Origin: Pseudoselenomonas ruminis | GTDB lineage: Bacteria > Bacillota > Negativicutes > Selenomonadales > Selenomonadaceae | Length of the DNA stretch: 64,000 nt | Reading direction: 5' to 3' | Assembly: GCF_008271295.1 (NCBI RefSeq) | Contig: NZ_VTOY01000001.1 | Coordinates: forward strand, 62,001-126,000 | Shown here: positions 43,778 to 52,962 of the stretch, piece after piece | How positions within the stretch are numbered: the first letter of the stretch is position 1 | Layout of the letters: the number at the start of each line of letters is the position of its first letter | Program-made: the position numbers and the translations under genes | The notes under the pieces: generated by a model | The model's database searches: none | Told to the model about the DNA's origin: nothing | Seen by the model: only the letters and a program-made list of their open reading frames with translations

Positions 43778-44584
43778 ATGGCAGAACGCGAAACACTGCT
43801 GTTGGCGAACAAGCTGCGATTGGAATACGGTGGCAAGGTGGTGGCTGATGGATTGGATTTGGCGATTCATCGGGCGGAAATCACGGCGATAATCGGGCCA
43901 AATGGTTCGGGCAAATCGACACTTTTAAAAGCCCTGGCAAGGTTGCTCCGGCCGGGAGCAGGCAGTATCAAGCTGCGGGGGAAAGATTTGTGGTCTCTTT
44001 CGGAAAAAGAGGTGGCGCAAAAGATTGCCTTCATGCCTCAAAGTGCCTCAATACCGCCGGATTTGACGGTGGCGGAGGTGTTGCGTATGGGGAGGCTGCC
44101 CTATCGCAGTTTTTGGCGTTCCTGGCAGGCCGGTGATGATGTCATTTGTCAAAAGGTGTTGCAGCTTACCGGACTTACGGCATTTGCCCAGCGGTCAATG
44201 GGGGCGCTGTCCGGCGGCGAGCGCCAGCGGGCGAGACTTGCCCTCGCGCTCGCACAGGAGCCACAAATCCTGCTCCTCGATGAGCCGACTACCTATTTGG
44301 ATATCCGTCATCAGCTGGAACTTATGGCGATAGTGTCGAGCCTGCATGAGAAAATGGGGCTGACAGTGGTTATGGTGCTGCATGACCTCAATCAGGCTGT
44401 GCGTTATAGCCAGCGGCTGGTGGCCATGAAAGCGGGGCGCATCCTTGCCGATGGTGAGGTGGCTGAGGTCTTTTCCTGTGAACTGGTGCGCAGGCTGTAT
44501 GGCGTGGAAAACGAAATCAAAACCGTAGAGGTTCATGGCCAGCGGCAACAGGTATTTTTCCCGTCGGCGGTGATGGGAGTATAA
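43778..44584 (+). CDS. FecE-type ABC transporter ATP-binding protein
   Basis: 268 aa. Walker A GPNGSGKSTLLKALARLL, Q-loop FMPQSA, signature LSGGERQRARLALALAQEP, Walker B ILLLDEPTTYLDI and H-loop VLHDLNQAVRYS. The TTYLD pattern is typical of siderophore/heme/cobalamin importers. It starts 2 bp after the permease stop; AAGGGGGC serves as SD. Confidence 0.92.
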   Translation: MAERETLLLANKLRLEYGGKVVADGLDLAIHRAEITAIIGPNGSGKSTLLKALARLLRPGAGSIKLRGKDLWSLSEKEVAQKIAFMPQSASIPPDLTVAEVLRMGRLPYRSFWRSWQAGDDVICQKVLQLTGLTAFAQRSMGALSGGERQRARLALALAQEPQILLLDEPTTYLDIRHQLELMAIVSSLHEKMGLTVVMVLHDLNQAVRYSQRLVAMKAGRILADGEVAEVFSCELVRRLYGVENEIKTVEVHGQRQQVFFPSAVMGV

Positions 44585-44604
44585 GCGAGTAAAAGGAGAA
44601 AAAT

Positions 44605-45549
44605 ATGCGAAAAACTATGGGCCTGCTGGCATTGATTTGCTTGTTGGGGGCGGCGGCTTGTTGGCTGCTGCCACAGGCAGAGACAGCAGTAAAGGAAACG
44701 GATACCCGTCAGGTAACCGATAGTGCGGGGCGGGAGGTGACGATTCCTAAGCATCCTAAGCGGGTCGTCATCCTCAATGCTTCCAATTTGGACCTTTATG
44801 TCGCCGCTGGTGGTGCAAAGGCGGTAGTGGGAAAGCCGGTGTCTCAGGCACTGGCACCAAGTGTAGCCGAGGCAGTGGCCGAAGCGGAGGAAGTCGGGAT
44901 TATCCATTCGCCGGATGTGGAGAAAATCTTGAGTTTAAAACCGGATTTGGTCATCGGTACCAATGTGCCCTACCATACGAATTTGGCAGATACCTTATCC
45001 CAGGCAGGGATTCCGCTTTATGTACAGTCCCTCGACAGCCTTGAGGATTTGAAGACTGCACTGGCTTTTTACGGTTCGCTGACGGGCCAGGAAGCCCAGG
45101 CACAGGACGTGTCGGATAAGCTTATGGCGGATATTGCAGCGGTCAAACAACAGGCCGCAGGGAGGACGCCGCCTAAGAGTCTGATTCTCTTTGGTTCCCC
45201 GGAAAGTTTTAACATGGGAACGTCCAAGTGTTTTACGGGAAATCTGCTGAATGAATTAGGCGGTGGCAATATTGCCGATAGAGCTATGGGCGATGGCGGT
45301 TATCTGCCCCTTAGCATGGAGTTCGTGGCAAGGGAAAATCCGCAGGTGATTTTTGTCATTACGCATGGCAATGCCGCTGAACTCGAAAGCAAATTGCGGC
45401 AGGAACTGGCTGCTAGTGAAGCCTGGCAGAATGTGGCGGCTGTACAGACCGGCAAGGTGTATGTGCTGCCTTATGAGTTGTTCGCGGTAAATCCTGGGAT
45501 ACGGACCGCCGATGCGATGAAGGTGTTGGCCAAGGCATTATATCCTTGA
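44605..45549 (+). CDS. Periplasmic iron-chelate/heme-binding protein of an ABC transporter
   Basis: 314 aa. Signal sequence ICLLGAAACWLLPQ; the Cys could be a weak lipobox, but the -3 residue is unusual, so lipidation is uncertain. The class III binding-protein fold has VTIPKHPKRVVILNASNLDLYV, PDVEKILSLKPDLVIGTNV, ENPQVIFVITHGN and a C-terminal TADAMKVLAKALYP. AAAAGGAG lies upstream. Last gene of the heme/iron island. Confidence 0.87.
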   Translation: MRKTMGLLALICLLGAAACWLLPQAETAVKETDTRQVTDSAGREVTIPKHPKRVVILNASNLDLYVAAGGAKAVVGKPVSQALAPSVAEAVAEAEEVGIIHSPDVEKILSLKPDLVIGTNVPYHTNLADTLSQAGIPLYVQSLDSLEDLKTALAFYGSLTGQEAQAQDVSDKLMADIAAVKQQAAGRTPPKSLILFGSPESFNMGTSKCFTGNLLNELGGGNIADRAMGDGGYLPLSMEFVARENPQVIFVITHGNAAELESKLRQELAASEAWQNVAAVQTGKVYVLPYELFAVNPGIRTADAMKVLAKALYP

Positions 45550-45578
45550 ATTGCCGGATGATGATTGTGTTTAGATGA

Positions 45579-45607
45579 TAAGCATGGCTTTTTTTTGCTT
45601 AGTTTTT
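45579..45607 (+). terminator. Weak terminator at the end of the heme island
   Basis: TAAGCA / TGCTTA stem (6 bp) with a T-rich loop, followed by GTTTTT. Confidence 0.35.
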
Positions 45608-45615
45608 ATGGTAGA

Positions 45616-45654
45616 ATGTAAACAGTGTTTTTTTACAAAAGATATTGTTTACAT
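45616..45654 (+). promoter_or_regulatory. Inverted repeat ATGTAAACA...TGTTTACAT before the aminotransferase
   Basis: Perfect 9-bp inverted arms at 45616-45624 and 45646-45654 around a T-rich 21-bp core, ending 17 bp before the start codon. A TAGAAT hexamer (45612-45617) overlaps the first arm. Probably an operator for an unidentified regulator. Confidence 0.5.
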
Positions 45655-45671
45655 ATAGAGGGAGTATCGCC

Positions 45672-46859
45672 ATGATTAATCAAAAAATGTATGAACTCGG
45701 TACGAAGAAATCTACCATCCGCACGATTTTTGAATTTGGGCGCAAACGGGCGGCTGAAGTCGGTGAGGAGAATGTCTACGACTTCAGTCTCGGCAATCCA
45801 AATGTACCGACGCCGGAATTTATCAAGCAGGCGGCTGTCGATATTCTGATGAATTCGGAGCCAAGTGCTGTCCATGGCTATACGGTGGCACCGGGCAATC
45901 CGCAGGCACGCGAGGCACTGGCTAAGAGCGTCAACAAGCGGTTCGGCACGAACTTTGCGGCCAAGAACTTCTTTATGACGGCTGGTGCGGCGGCCGCTAT
46001 CACGATTTGTTTTAAGGCACTGGCGCAGCCGGAAGATGAATTTATCACGTTTGCGCCGTTCTTCCCCGAGTACCGTGCGTTTGTCGAATCCGTTGGCGGT
46101 AAGCTCGTAGTCGTGCCAGCACAGCCAGCCGATTGGCAGATTGATTTTGCTGCCTTTGAAAAGCTCGTGACGAATCATACGAAGGCGGTCATCGTCAATT
46201 CGCCGAACAATCCAAGCGGTGCCGTTTACTCGGAGGAGACGATAAAAAAACTCGCCGACATACTGCGCCGTAAGGAAGAGGAGTACCATCATCCCATCTT
46301 TATCATTTCCGATGAACCGTACCGCGAGATTGCGTTTGAGGGCTACACGGTGCCGTATGTGCCGAAGTTCTATGACAACACGCTGGTCTGCTACTCCTAC
46401 AGCAAGTCGTTCTCGCTGCCGGGTGAGCGTATCGGTTACATCGTCGTGCCGGATGAGGTGGCAAACTTTGGTAAAGTGTATGGCTCGATTGCCGGAGCTG
46501 CCCGCGTGCTCACGCATGTCAATGCGCCGTCGCTCTGGCAGCTTGTCATCGGCCGCTGCGCCGATATGCCGTCGGATATTTCCACGTATGTAAAGAACGG
46601 CCAGCTGCTCTATCAGGGGCTCATTGATGCCGGCTTTGAGTGTGTCAAGCCGCAGGGGGCGTTCTATCTCTTCCCGAAATGCCTGGAAGAGGATGACTAC
46701 GCGTTCTGCGAGCGGGCAAAGAAATATGACCTGCTGCTCGTGCCAGGCACGGACTTTGGCTGTCCTGGTTATTTCCGCGACGCGTACTGCATCAAGACCG
46801 AAACGATTGAAAAATCTTTGCCGCTGTTCAAGAAGCTGGCTGAAGAATATAAGAAGTAA
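45672..46859 (+). CDS. Class I/II PLP-dependent aminotransferase
   Basis: 395-aa fold type I aminotransferase. FSLGNPNVPTPEFIK at the N-terminus, VNSPNNPSGAVYSEE holds the Asn of the active site, IFIISDEPYREIAFE the Asp and Tyr, and CYSYSKSFSLPGERIGY the PLP lysine. Related to aspartate/aromatic aminotransferases; the amino donor is not clear from sequence. AGAGGGAG precedes the ATG at 45672. Single gene with its own promoter region and strong terminator. Confidence 0.88.
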   Translation: MINQKMYELGTKKSTIRTIFEFGRKRAAEVGEENVYDFSLGNPNVPTPEFIKQAAVDILMNSEPSAVHGYTVAPGNPQAREALAKSVNKRFGTNFAAKNFFMTAGAAAAITICFKALAQPEDEFITFAPFFPEYRAFVESVGGKLVVVPAQPADWQIDFAAFEKLVTNHTKAVIVNSPNNPSGAVYSEETIKKLADILRRKEEEYHHPIFIISDEPYREIAFEGYTVPYVPKFYDNTLVCYSYSKSFSLPGERIGYIVVPDEVANFGKVYGSIAGAARVLTHVNAPSLWQLVIGRCADMPSDISTYVKNGQLLYQGLIDAGFECVKPQGAFYLFPKCLEEDDYAFCERAKKYDLLLVPGTDFGCPGYFRDAYCIKTETIEKSLPLFKKLAEEYKK

Positions 46860-46867
46860 ATTATTAC

Positions 46868-46901
46868 AAAAATGACCTGTCAAATGACAGGTCATTTTTT
46901 G
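46868..46901 (+). terminator. Terminator after the aminotransferase
   Basis: Perfect 15-bp arms (46868-46882, 46885-46899) with a 2-nt gap, T6 at the end. Confidence 0.88.
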
Positions 46902-47062
46902 TTGGCGAATTTGTGAGATATTTGTCAGAGCTGACAGGAATTTGACCGGTGGGGAAGAATATAATATGTTAGAATTGTTTGAAATGTCACAAAGTAAAGG
47001 ATTGTTGATTATGCCGGCGGTGTCCGGCATGATGGGGATTGGATGTAAGGGAGTGATGACTG

Positions 47063-49186
47063 GTGGCAGAAAATGAACCGATGGTAGAGGTCTTTATCTA
47101 TGAGACGCGTCAGTTCCTTGAGCAGTTGGAGCAGGTCGCGCTTGCAAGTGAAGACAGCGGCAGCTTCCAGCCAGAGGATGTCAACGAAGTTTTTCGGGCG
47201 ATGCATACCATCAAGGGCTCGGCGGCCATGATGCTCTATGATGAAATCTCACATCTGGCCCATGCGGTGGAGGATATCTTTTTCTATATCCGCGAGCTGC
47301 ATCCCGAGAAGATTGATGTGTCTGCGGTGACGGATATCGTGCTGACGGCCGTGGATTTCATGAATGGCGAGATGGATAAGCTCGACAGTGGTGCTCAGCC
47401 CGATGCTTCGAGTGAGGAATTGCAGAAATCAACGCATGAGTTTTTGCGGAACTTCAAACTGGAAAATGGGCATGATCCCGATGTCGACCTGCGCAAGGCG
47501 AAAAATAAGACGCCAAAAGCGGCAGAACCGGCTGAACCTGCTAAGCAGCAGTATTTCATTCAGGCTGTGAAACCCGAAGAGGTCAAGACGGAAACCGGCA
47601 GCAGCCATGTCTATAAGGCTGTGCTCCAATTTGACCCCGAGGGCGGAATGGTGGAGGTCCGGGCGTTTGGTGTAATCAATCGCTTGGAGGACCAGGCCAG
47701 CGAGCTGCACTATCTGCCGGAGAAGATCATCGAGGATGAGACGGCCGCCGATACCATCATTAAGGATGGTTTTAAACTCTGGTTCACGACAGGGCTCGGC
47801 GTCGAAGAGGTCCGCAAGCTGCTGGATGAGACGATGTGCCTGACGGGGCTGGAACTCACAGAGCTTTCGTCGACAGCCGAGTGTGAGTATTGGCCGACGC
47901 CAAAGCAGAAGGCGGCACAGGCAGTCGAAGAGGCATCGCCAATCGTGCCGGTAAAGCCGGAGGCGAAACCATGGCCGGCGCCGATGAAGCAGGCTGGCCA
48001 TGAAGGGCATGAGTCGCAGATGATAAGTGTCCGCGTGGATAAGCTCGACCGGCTGATGGAGCTGGTCGGCGAAATGGTCATCGCCGAGTCGATGGTCACG
48101 CAGAATCCGGATATCCGCGGGATGGAGCTTTCGAATTTTGACAAGGCGGCCCGGCAGCTGCACAAGATAAACGGCGAGCTGCAAGACCGCGTCATGGCGC
48201 TCCGGATGGTGCCACTTGAGGCGACGTTCAAGAAGATGAACCGCATTGTGCGGGATATGACGAAGAAGCTGGGCAAACAGGCAAAGCTGATGCTCGTTGG
48301 TGCGGACACCGAGGTCGATAAGAATGTCACGGAGCATATCGGCGACCCGCTGATGCATATCATCCGCAATTCCATCGACCACGGCATTGAGATGCCCGAA
48401 GTGCGCAAAGAAGCCGGCAAGCCTGAGCTGGGGACGGTCGTGCTCTCCGCGCAGAATGCCGGTGGTGAGGTCGTCATCCGCATTGAGGATGATGGCGGCG
48501 GCATGAATCGCGACCGCATCATGAAAAAGGCGAAAGAGAAAGGGATACTGACAAAACCTGAGGAGGAGTACACCGACCAGGAAGTCTACAGCTTTATTTT
48601 TGCGCCGGGCTTTTCGACGAAGGAACAGGTCACGGAGTTTTCCGGGCGCGGTGTTGGCATGGATGTCGTCGTATCGAATATCAAGGCTTTGGGCGGCACC
48701 ATAACGGTCGACAGCAATCCCGGCAAAGGCAGCGTGACCATCATCCGCATTCCGCTTACGCTGGCAATTGTGGAAGGAATGTGCATTAAGGTGGGTGGCT
48801 CTGGATATACGATACCAATCAGCTCGATTCGCCGCTCGTTCCGGCCCGAGGAAGGGGATGTTTTCCTCGATGTTTCGGGACAGGAAATGTTTATGGAGGA
48901 AGGGAGTCCCTGTCCGATTGTGCGGCTTCACAGGCTCTACGATATTGATGGGGCCAAAGAGCAGCTGACAGAAGGCATCCTGCTGGTGACGGAGGCAGAT
49001 GACCACTATCTGGGCATCTTTGCCGATGAATTGGTGGGGGTTCAGCAGATTGTCGTAAAGCCGGTGCCGGGGTATATCCAGGCGATGACGAAGATGACCG
49101 GCATTACGGGCTGTACGATTTTGGGCGATGGCAGCATCAGCCTTATCATCGACCCGGGTAAACTCATGGGACTGCTGGTGGAATAA
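47063..49186 (+). CDS. cheA: Chemotaxis histidine kinase CheA
   Basis: 707 aa starting at GTG (AAGGGAG upstream). The HPt domain holds the phosphorylated His48 in FRAMHTIKGSAAMM. A P2-like domain spans about 170-280. Dimerisation (SVRVDKLDRLMELVGEMVIA), the ATPase (HIIRNSIDHGIEMPEVRKEA, DDGGGMNRD, GRGVGMDVV) and a C-terminal CheW-like domain follow. It opens a chemosensory operon with cheW, an MCP, a CheR-CheB fusion, a sensor kinase and a response regulator. Confidence 0.95.
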   Translation: MAENEPMVEVFIYETRQFLEQLEQVALASEDSGSFQPEDVNEVFRAMHTIKGSAAMMLYDEISHLAHAVEDIFFYIRELHPEKIDVSAVTDIVLTAVDFMNGEMDKLDSGAQPDASSEELQKSTHEFLRNFKLENGHDPDVDLRKAKNKTPKAAEPAEPAKQQYFIQAVKPEEVKTETGSSHVYKAVLQFDPEGGMVEVRAFGVINRLEDQASELHYLPEKIIEDETAADTIIKDGFKLWFTTGLGVEEVRKLLDETMCLTGLELTELSSTAECEYWPTPKQKAAQAVEEASPIVPVKPEAKPWPAPMKQAGHEGHESQMISVRVDKLDRLMELVGEMVIAESMVTQNPDIRGMELSNFDKAARQLHKINGELQDRVMALRMVPLEATFKKMNRIVRDMTKKLGKQAKLMLVGADTEVDKNVTEHIGDPLMHIIRNSIDHGIEMPEVRKEAGKPELGTVVLSAQNAGGEVVIRIEDDGGGMNRDRIMKKAKEKGILTKPEEEYTDQEVYSFIFAPGFSTKEQVTEFSGRGVGMDVVVSNIKALGGTITVDSNPGKGSVTIIRIPLTLAIVEGMCIKVGGSGYTIPISSIRRSFRPEEGDVFLDVSGQEMFMEEGSPCPIVRLHRLYDIDGAKEQLTEGILLVTEADDHYLGIFADELVGVQQIVVKPVPGYIQAMTKMTGITGCTILGDGSISLIIDPGKLMGLLVE

Positions 49187-49200
49187 TAGGAGGAACGGAA

Positions 49201-49713
49201 ATGGATGAAGAACTCCTGCAAGAGGAAGATACCCAAAAGGATAAATACCTGACCTTTACGCTGGGCGAGGAGCTCTATGGCATCGATATCCGTGTGGTTA
49301 TCGAGATCATTGGCATCCTGCCCATTACCAAGGTGCCCGAGGTGCCCGACTATGTGCGCGGTATCATCAACCTCCGCGGCAAAATCATCCCGGTTATCGA
49401 CATGCGGCTGCGGTTTGGCCGGGAGTTCCGGCCCTATACGGACCGCACCTGCGTTATCGTTATCGAGGTCAAGGAGGTACTGCTCGGGCTTATCATTGAC
49501 GGGGTCAGCGAGGTGCTGTCGATACCGGAGGGGCAGACGGTGGTGCCGCCGGAACTTAAGGCGGCGAGCAACCGCTATATACGGAATATTGGCAAGCTGC
49601 CAGACAGCAAAGTCGTGCTTTTACTGGATTGGGAAAAACTTTTCGATGTGGAAGAAGAAAAGATGCTTAGCGGGATGAATGAGGAAAGAGGGACCGAAGA
49701 TGGAACTGTTTAA
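49201..49713 (+). CDS. cheW: Chemotaxis coupling protein CheW
   Basis: 170 aa. [20 protein letters not shown] and [20 protein letters not shown] are the CheW core; [20 protein letters not shown] follows. It links CheA to receptors. AGGAGGA is 7-8 nt from the ATG. A short acidic extension ([13 protein letters not shown]) precedes the domain. Its 3' end overlaps the MCP gene. Confidence 0.94.
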   Translation: MDEELLQEEDTQKDKYLTFTLGEELYGIDIRVVIEIIGILPITKVPEVPDYVRGIINLRGKIIPVIDMRLRFGREFRPYTDRTCVIVIEVKEVLLGLIIDGVSEVLSIPEGQTVVPPELKAASNRYIRNIGKLPDSKVVLLLDWEKLFDVEEEKMLSGMNEERGTEDGTV

Positions 49714-51400
49714 GAATACGAAAATCAGTACCAAGCTGGTGGCATTGACCGGAATACTCGGAGCCTTGATTTTGGTGACGGCGGTTTGCTTCCTCTGTTT
49801 TTTGAGCTCGGTAAGTGAACAGTATCAAAAAGTCTATGACGAAGATGCGTATGCGGCTACGTTGGCGACGCAGGCAGGAAAAATTTTTACCGAGTCACGC
49901 AATGAATATACGCGTTTTTTGACTCGGGTAGATCCGGTGATGCGGCAGGAAGCCATGGCCAATATGCAAAAGCGTGATAAGGAACTGGATGTGGTTTTTG
50001 GCGAACTGGAAAAGCGGGCTATTTCCGTTGATGCCAAAAAGGTGATGAGTGATATCCGTGGGCAGATTGATACATTCCGCAGCCAGCGTGATGCGCTGAT
50101 TAAAGCACAGCCGTCACCGGGCGCGCCAGTGGAGAATTTGCCAGAAGCGCAAAAAGCATCGGAAACGGGCTACAAGCTTGCACAGAGTTTTGATTCCGTG
50201 ATGGAAATGGGCAATACGAGTACGCAGGCAGAGTTCCGGAAAATCAAGGAAGAAATCGACAAAATCATGTTGATTTCGGTCATCAATATTACGATAGTCG
50301 TGATTTTAGCCATGTTCTTTGGCATGCGTTTGGCCCGTAATATTGGCAGCCGGATTGATCGTATGGCGGCTGCAGCTGAAGTGATAGGCAATGGTGACCT
50401 CAGTCAGCCCATGAAGCCGGAAAATAACGATGAAATTGGCCAGGCTGTTGCGCATTTCGAGCAGATGCGCCAGAATCTCAATCAGTCGATGAACAATATC
50501 CATGTGGCGGCAGAACAAGTGGCGGCAGGTTCGCGCAACGTTTCCGAGGCTAGTGTGTCACTTTCGCAGGGAGCTGCCGAGCAGGCGTCTTCGGTGGAGG
50601 AGCTTTCGGCGTCGATTTCCGAGATTTCGTCGCAGACGGCCAGCAATGCGGAAAATGCCGACAAGGCCAATAGTCTCACGATACAAGCGCGGCAGCAGGC
50701 AGCTGTTGGGGACGCTGATATGAAGGAAATGTTGGCCGCGATGGAAGCGATCAATACGTCTTCGGCGAATATCTCTAAAATTATCAAGGTAATTGATGAG
50801 ATTGCTTTTCAGACCAATATCCTGGCGTTGAATGCCGCGGTAGAGGCTGCACGTGCTGGACAGCATGGAAAGGGATTTGCCGTGGTGGCAGAAGAGGTGC
50901 GGAATCTCGCAGCACGCAGTGCCAAGGCGGCCAAGGAAACGACCGAACTCATCGAGGATTCGATTACGAAGGTCGAATCTGGCCGGGCGATTGCAGGTAA
51001 GACCGCAGAAGCCCTTATGACGATTATGAGCAATGTATCGGAAGTGGCCGATATCGTAAGCTCTATTGCCAAAGCTTCCAGCGAGCAGAAACTGGCGTTG
51101 GAGCAGATTGACCAGGGAGTTCTGCAGGTGTCGCAGGTAGTACAGGCGAACTCGGCGACATCAGAGCAGGCTGCATCGGCGAGTGAAGAACTCAATGCGC
51201 AGGCTTCCCGCTTGCGTGAGACGGCGGATCAATTCCGCTTGGCAGTAGATCGTTCCGCAAGGAAAAATTACGATAGACCAGCTCCAGCGCCTAAGATGGT
51301 GGCAAGACGGGGGAAAGCACCGGGTCCCGCTGTGGAAACGACGCCGGAAGCCAAAGCCTATACCTATGCCGATGATGAGAAAGGATTTGGGAAATACTGA
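49700..51400 (+). CDS. Methyl-accepting chemotaxis protein
   Basis: 566 aa. One N-terminal transmembrane helix (about 14-38), a helical periplasmic sensor resembling 4HB_MCP (to ~190), a second transmembrane helix ([18 protein letters not shown]), a HAMP domain, and a cytoplasmic signalling hairpin with the conserved tip [20 protein letters not shown]. No C-terminal tethering pentapeptide for CheR/CheB. The ATG at 49700 is preceded by GAGGGACCGAAG; an ATG seven codons earlier is in frame. Overlaps cheW by 14 nt and touches the next start (TGATGG). Confidence 0.92.
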   Translation: MELFKNTKISTKLVALTGILGALILVTAVCFLCFLSSVSEQYQKVYDEDAYAATLATQAGKIFTESRNEYTRFLTRVDPVMRQEAMANMQKRDKELDVVFGELEKRAISVDAKKVMSDIRGQIDTFRSQRDALIKAQPSPGAPVENLPEAQKASETGYKLAQSFDSVMEMGNTSTQAEFRKIKEEIDKIMLISVINITIVVILAMFFGMRLARNIGSRIDRMAAAAEVIGNGDLSQPMKPENNDEIGQAVAHFEQMRQNLNQSMNNIHVAAEQVAAGSRNVSEASVSLSQGAAEQASSVEELSASISEISSQTASNAENADKANSLTIQARQQAAVGDADMKEMLAAMEAINTSSANISKIIKVIDEIAFQTNILALNAAVEAARAGQHGKGFAVVAEEVRNLAARSAKAAKETTELIEDSITKVESGRAIAGKTAEALMTIMSNVSEVADIVSSIAKASSEQKLALEQIDQGVLQVSQVVQANSATSEQAASASEELNAQASRLRETADQFRLAVDRSARKNYDRPAPAPKMVARRGKAPGPAVETTPEAKAYTYADDEKGFGKY

Positions 51401-52962
51401 TGGAAGATTCGGTATTTCTGGCATATGCGAGCATTGTGGATCGCGAATTTGGCATACAGTTGCCGCGGGAAAAGAAGGCACTGTTAGAATCCCGTCTGCA
51501 GCGGTTATTCCATGAAGGCGAAGAGACGGCCAAATATCGCGATGCCGCAGGCTTCTTGAAAGCACTGAAACAAGATGGCACGGGGCGCCTTTTAAAGGTG
51601 CTGGCGGAGGCCATTACCACGCACCATACGTTTTTTATGCGTGAGGCGGACCATTTCTGGTTTTATCGGGATACGGTGCTACCCTGGATTGCATCATCGG
51701 TTCAGGACGGCGATATCCGTACCTGGTGCGCGGCTTGTTCTACCGGGCAGGAAGCTTATACGCTGGCAATGCTGCTGCAGGACCAGTTTGGCCTGCAGGG
51801 GTCGCGGTGGGAAAAGACCCTGCTGGCTACCGACCTTTCAACGGAGGTGCTCGAAACCGCCAAGGCGGGAGTATATGAAAAAGAATCCCTAATGGGGATG
51901 CCGGAAAACTGGCTGCGCGGTTATTTTCATGCCGCTGGCAGTGGAAAAATGCAGGTCAATGACGGAATACGGCAACAGGTTTTGTTCCGTCCCTTTAATC
52001 TGATGACGCCAAGTTTTCCTTTTAAAAAACCATTTCATGTGATTTTTTGCCGCAATGTCATGATTTATTTTGATGCGCCGGTGAGGAACCGGCTCGTGCG
52101 GCAGTTTTACGACTACCTCGAGCCGGGCGGCTATCTCTTTGTGGGCCATTCGGAGACGGTGGAGCGGCAGGCGGCACCGTTCCAGTATGTGATGCCGTCG
52201 GTTTACCGCAAACCGCTCGATGCGGCGCCGGTTGAGCGAAAGCAGAATTTGGCGGGCATATACCAGCGGACGCAGGCGGCAACAGAGGGGATGAAGCACA
52301 ATCTTCTGCGGGCCCGGCGCGCTGCTGGCAGCGATGAGGCCGTGGAGACGCCAAAGAGTGTGAAGCTGATTGCGTTGGGCGCGTCTACGGGAGGGACCGA
52401 GGCGCTCGCGGCACTTATCCGCGGGCTTCAGCCGCCACTGCCGCCGATTGTCATCGTTCAGCATATCCCCTATGGATTTAGCCGGCTGTTTGCCGAGCGC
52501 CTGAATAATGAGTCGGACTTTACCGCCGCCGAGGCAAGCGATGGTGAGCAACTGCAGCCCAATCATATCTATGTGGCACCGGGCGACCGGCAGATGCGGG
52601 TGCGGCGGATGGGCAGTGCGTTTTTCGTTTCCTGCCGTGGGACGGAGCAGGTAAGTGGCCATTGTCCCTCGGTTGATGTCTTATTTGATTCGGTGGCTGA
52701 GGCCGCGGGGGCTGAGGCGCTTGGCGTTATTTTGACGGGCATGGGCAGTGATGGCGCCGAAGGACTGCTCATGATGCGGCAGAAGGGCGCGCGCACACTG
52801 GGGCAGGACGAAGCGACAAGTGTTGTCTATGGCATGCCGCGCGCGGCCTTTGAACGCGGCGCGGTCATGCGGCAGCTGCCACTTGCTGCCATGTCCGGCT
52901 GTATTATGAGTTTGGCACATCAGCAGGTTCTGGCGGGAAAGGATGAAAGCGATGGGCAGTGA
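51400..52962 (+). CDS. CheR-CheB fusion: methyltransferase + methylesterase without receiver domain
   Basis: 520 aa. Residues 1-275 are CheR: the alpha-helical N-domain, THHTFFMREADHF, the SAM site WCAACSTGQEAYTLAMLL, and FDVIFCRNV-like FHVIFCRNVMIYFD. A linker of ~45 residues leads to a CheB esterase domain (about 321-512) with catalytic Ser329 (GASTGG), His355 (VQHI) and Asp451 (TGMGSDGAEG). CheB's usual N-terminal response-regulator domain is absent. One protein would therefore both add and remove receptor methyl groups, with the esterase not controlled by CheA phosphorylation in the normal way. The next gene starts within its last codons. Confidence 0.92.
   Translation: MEDSVFLAYASIVDREFGIQLPREKKALLESRLQRLFHEGEETAKYRDAAGFLKALKQDGTGRLLKVLAEAITTHHTFFMREADHFWFYRDTVLPWIASSVQDGDIRTWCAACSTGQEAYTLAMLLQDQFGLQGSRWEKTLLATDLSTEVLETAKAGVYEKESLMGMPENWLRGYFHAAGSGKMQVNDGIRQQVLFRPFNLMTPSFPFKKPFHVIFCRNVMIYFDAPVRNRLVRQFYDYLEPGGYLFVGHSETVERQAAPFQYVMPSVYRKPLDAAPVERKQNLAGIYQRTQAATEGMKHNLLRARRAAGSDEAVETPKSVKLIALGASTGGTEALAALIRGLQPPLPPIVIVQHIPYGFSRLFAERLNNESDFTAAEASDGEQLQPNHIYVAPGDRQMRVRRMGSAFFVSCRGTEQVSGHCPSVDVLFDSVAEAAGAEALGVILTGMGSDGAEGLLMMRQKGARTLGQDEATSVVYGMPRAAFERGAVMRQLPLAAMSGCIMSLAHQQVLAGKDESDGQ

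Noticed and set aside
46950-47062. Short ORF and ATGCCGG/CCGGCAT hairpin before cheA
   Set aside because: The frame has no SD, ends in cheA, and the 7-bp stem has no T run; probably incidental leader sequence.
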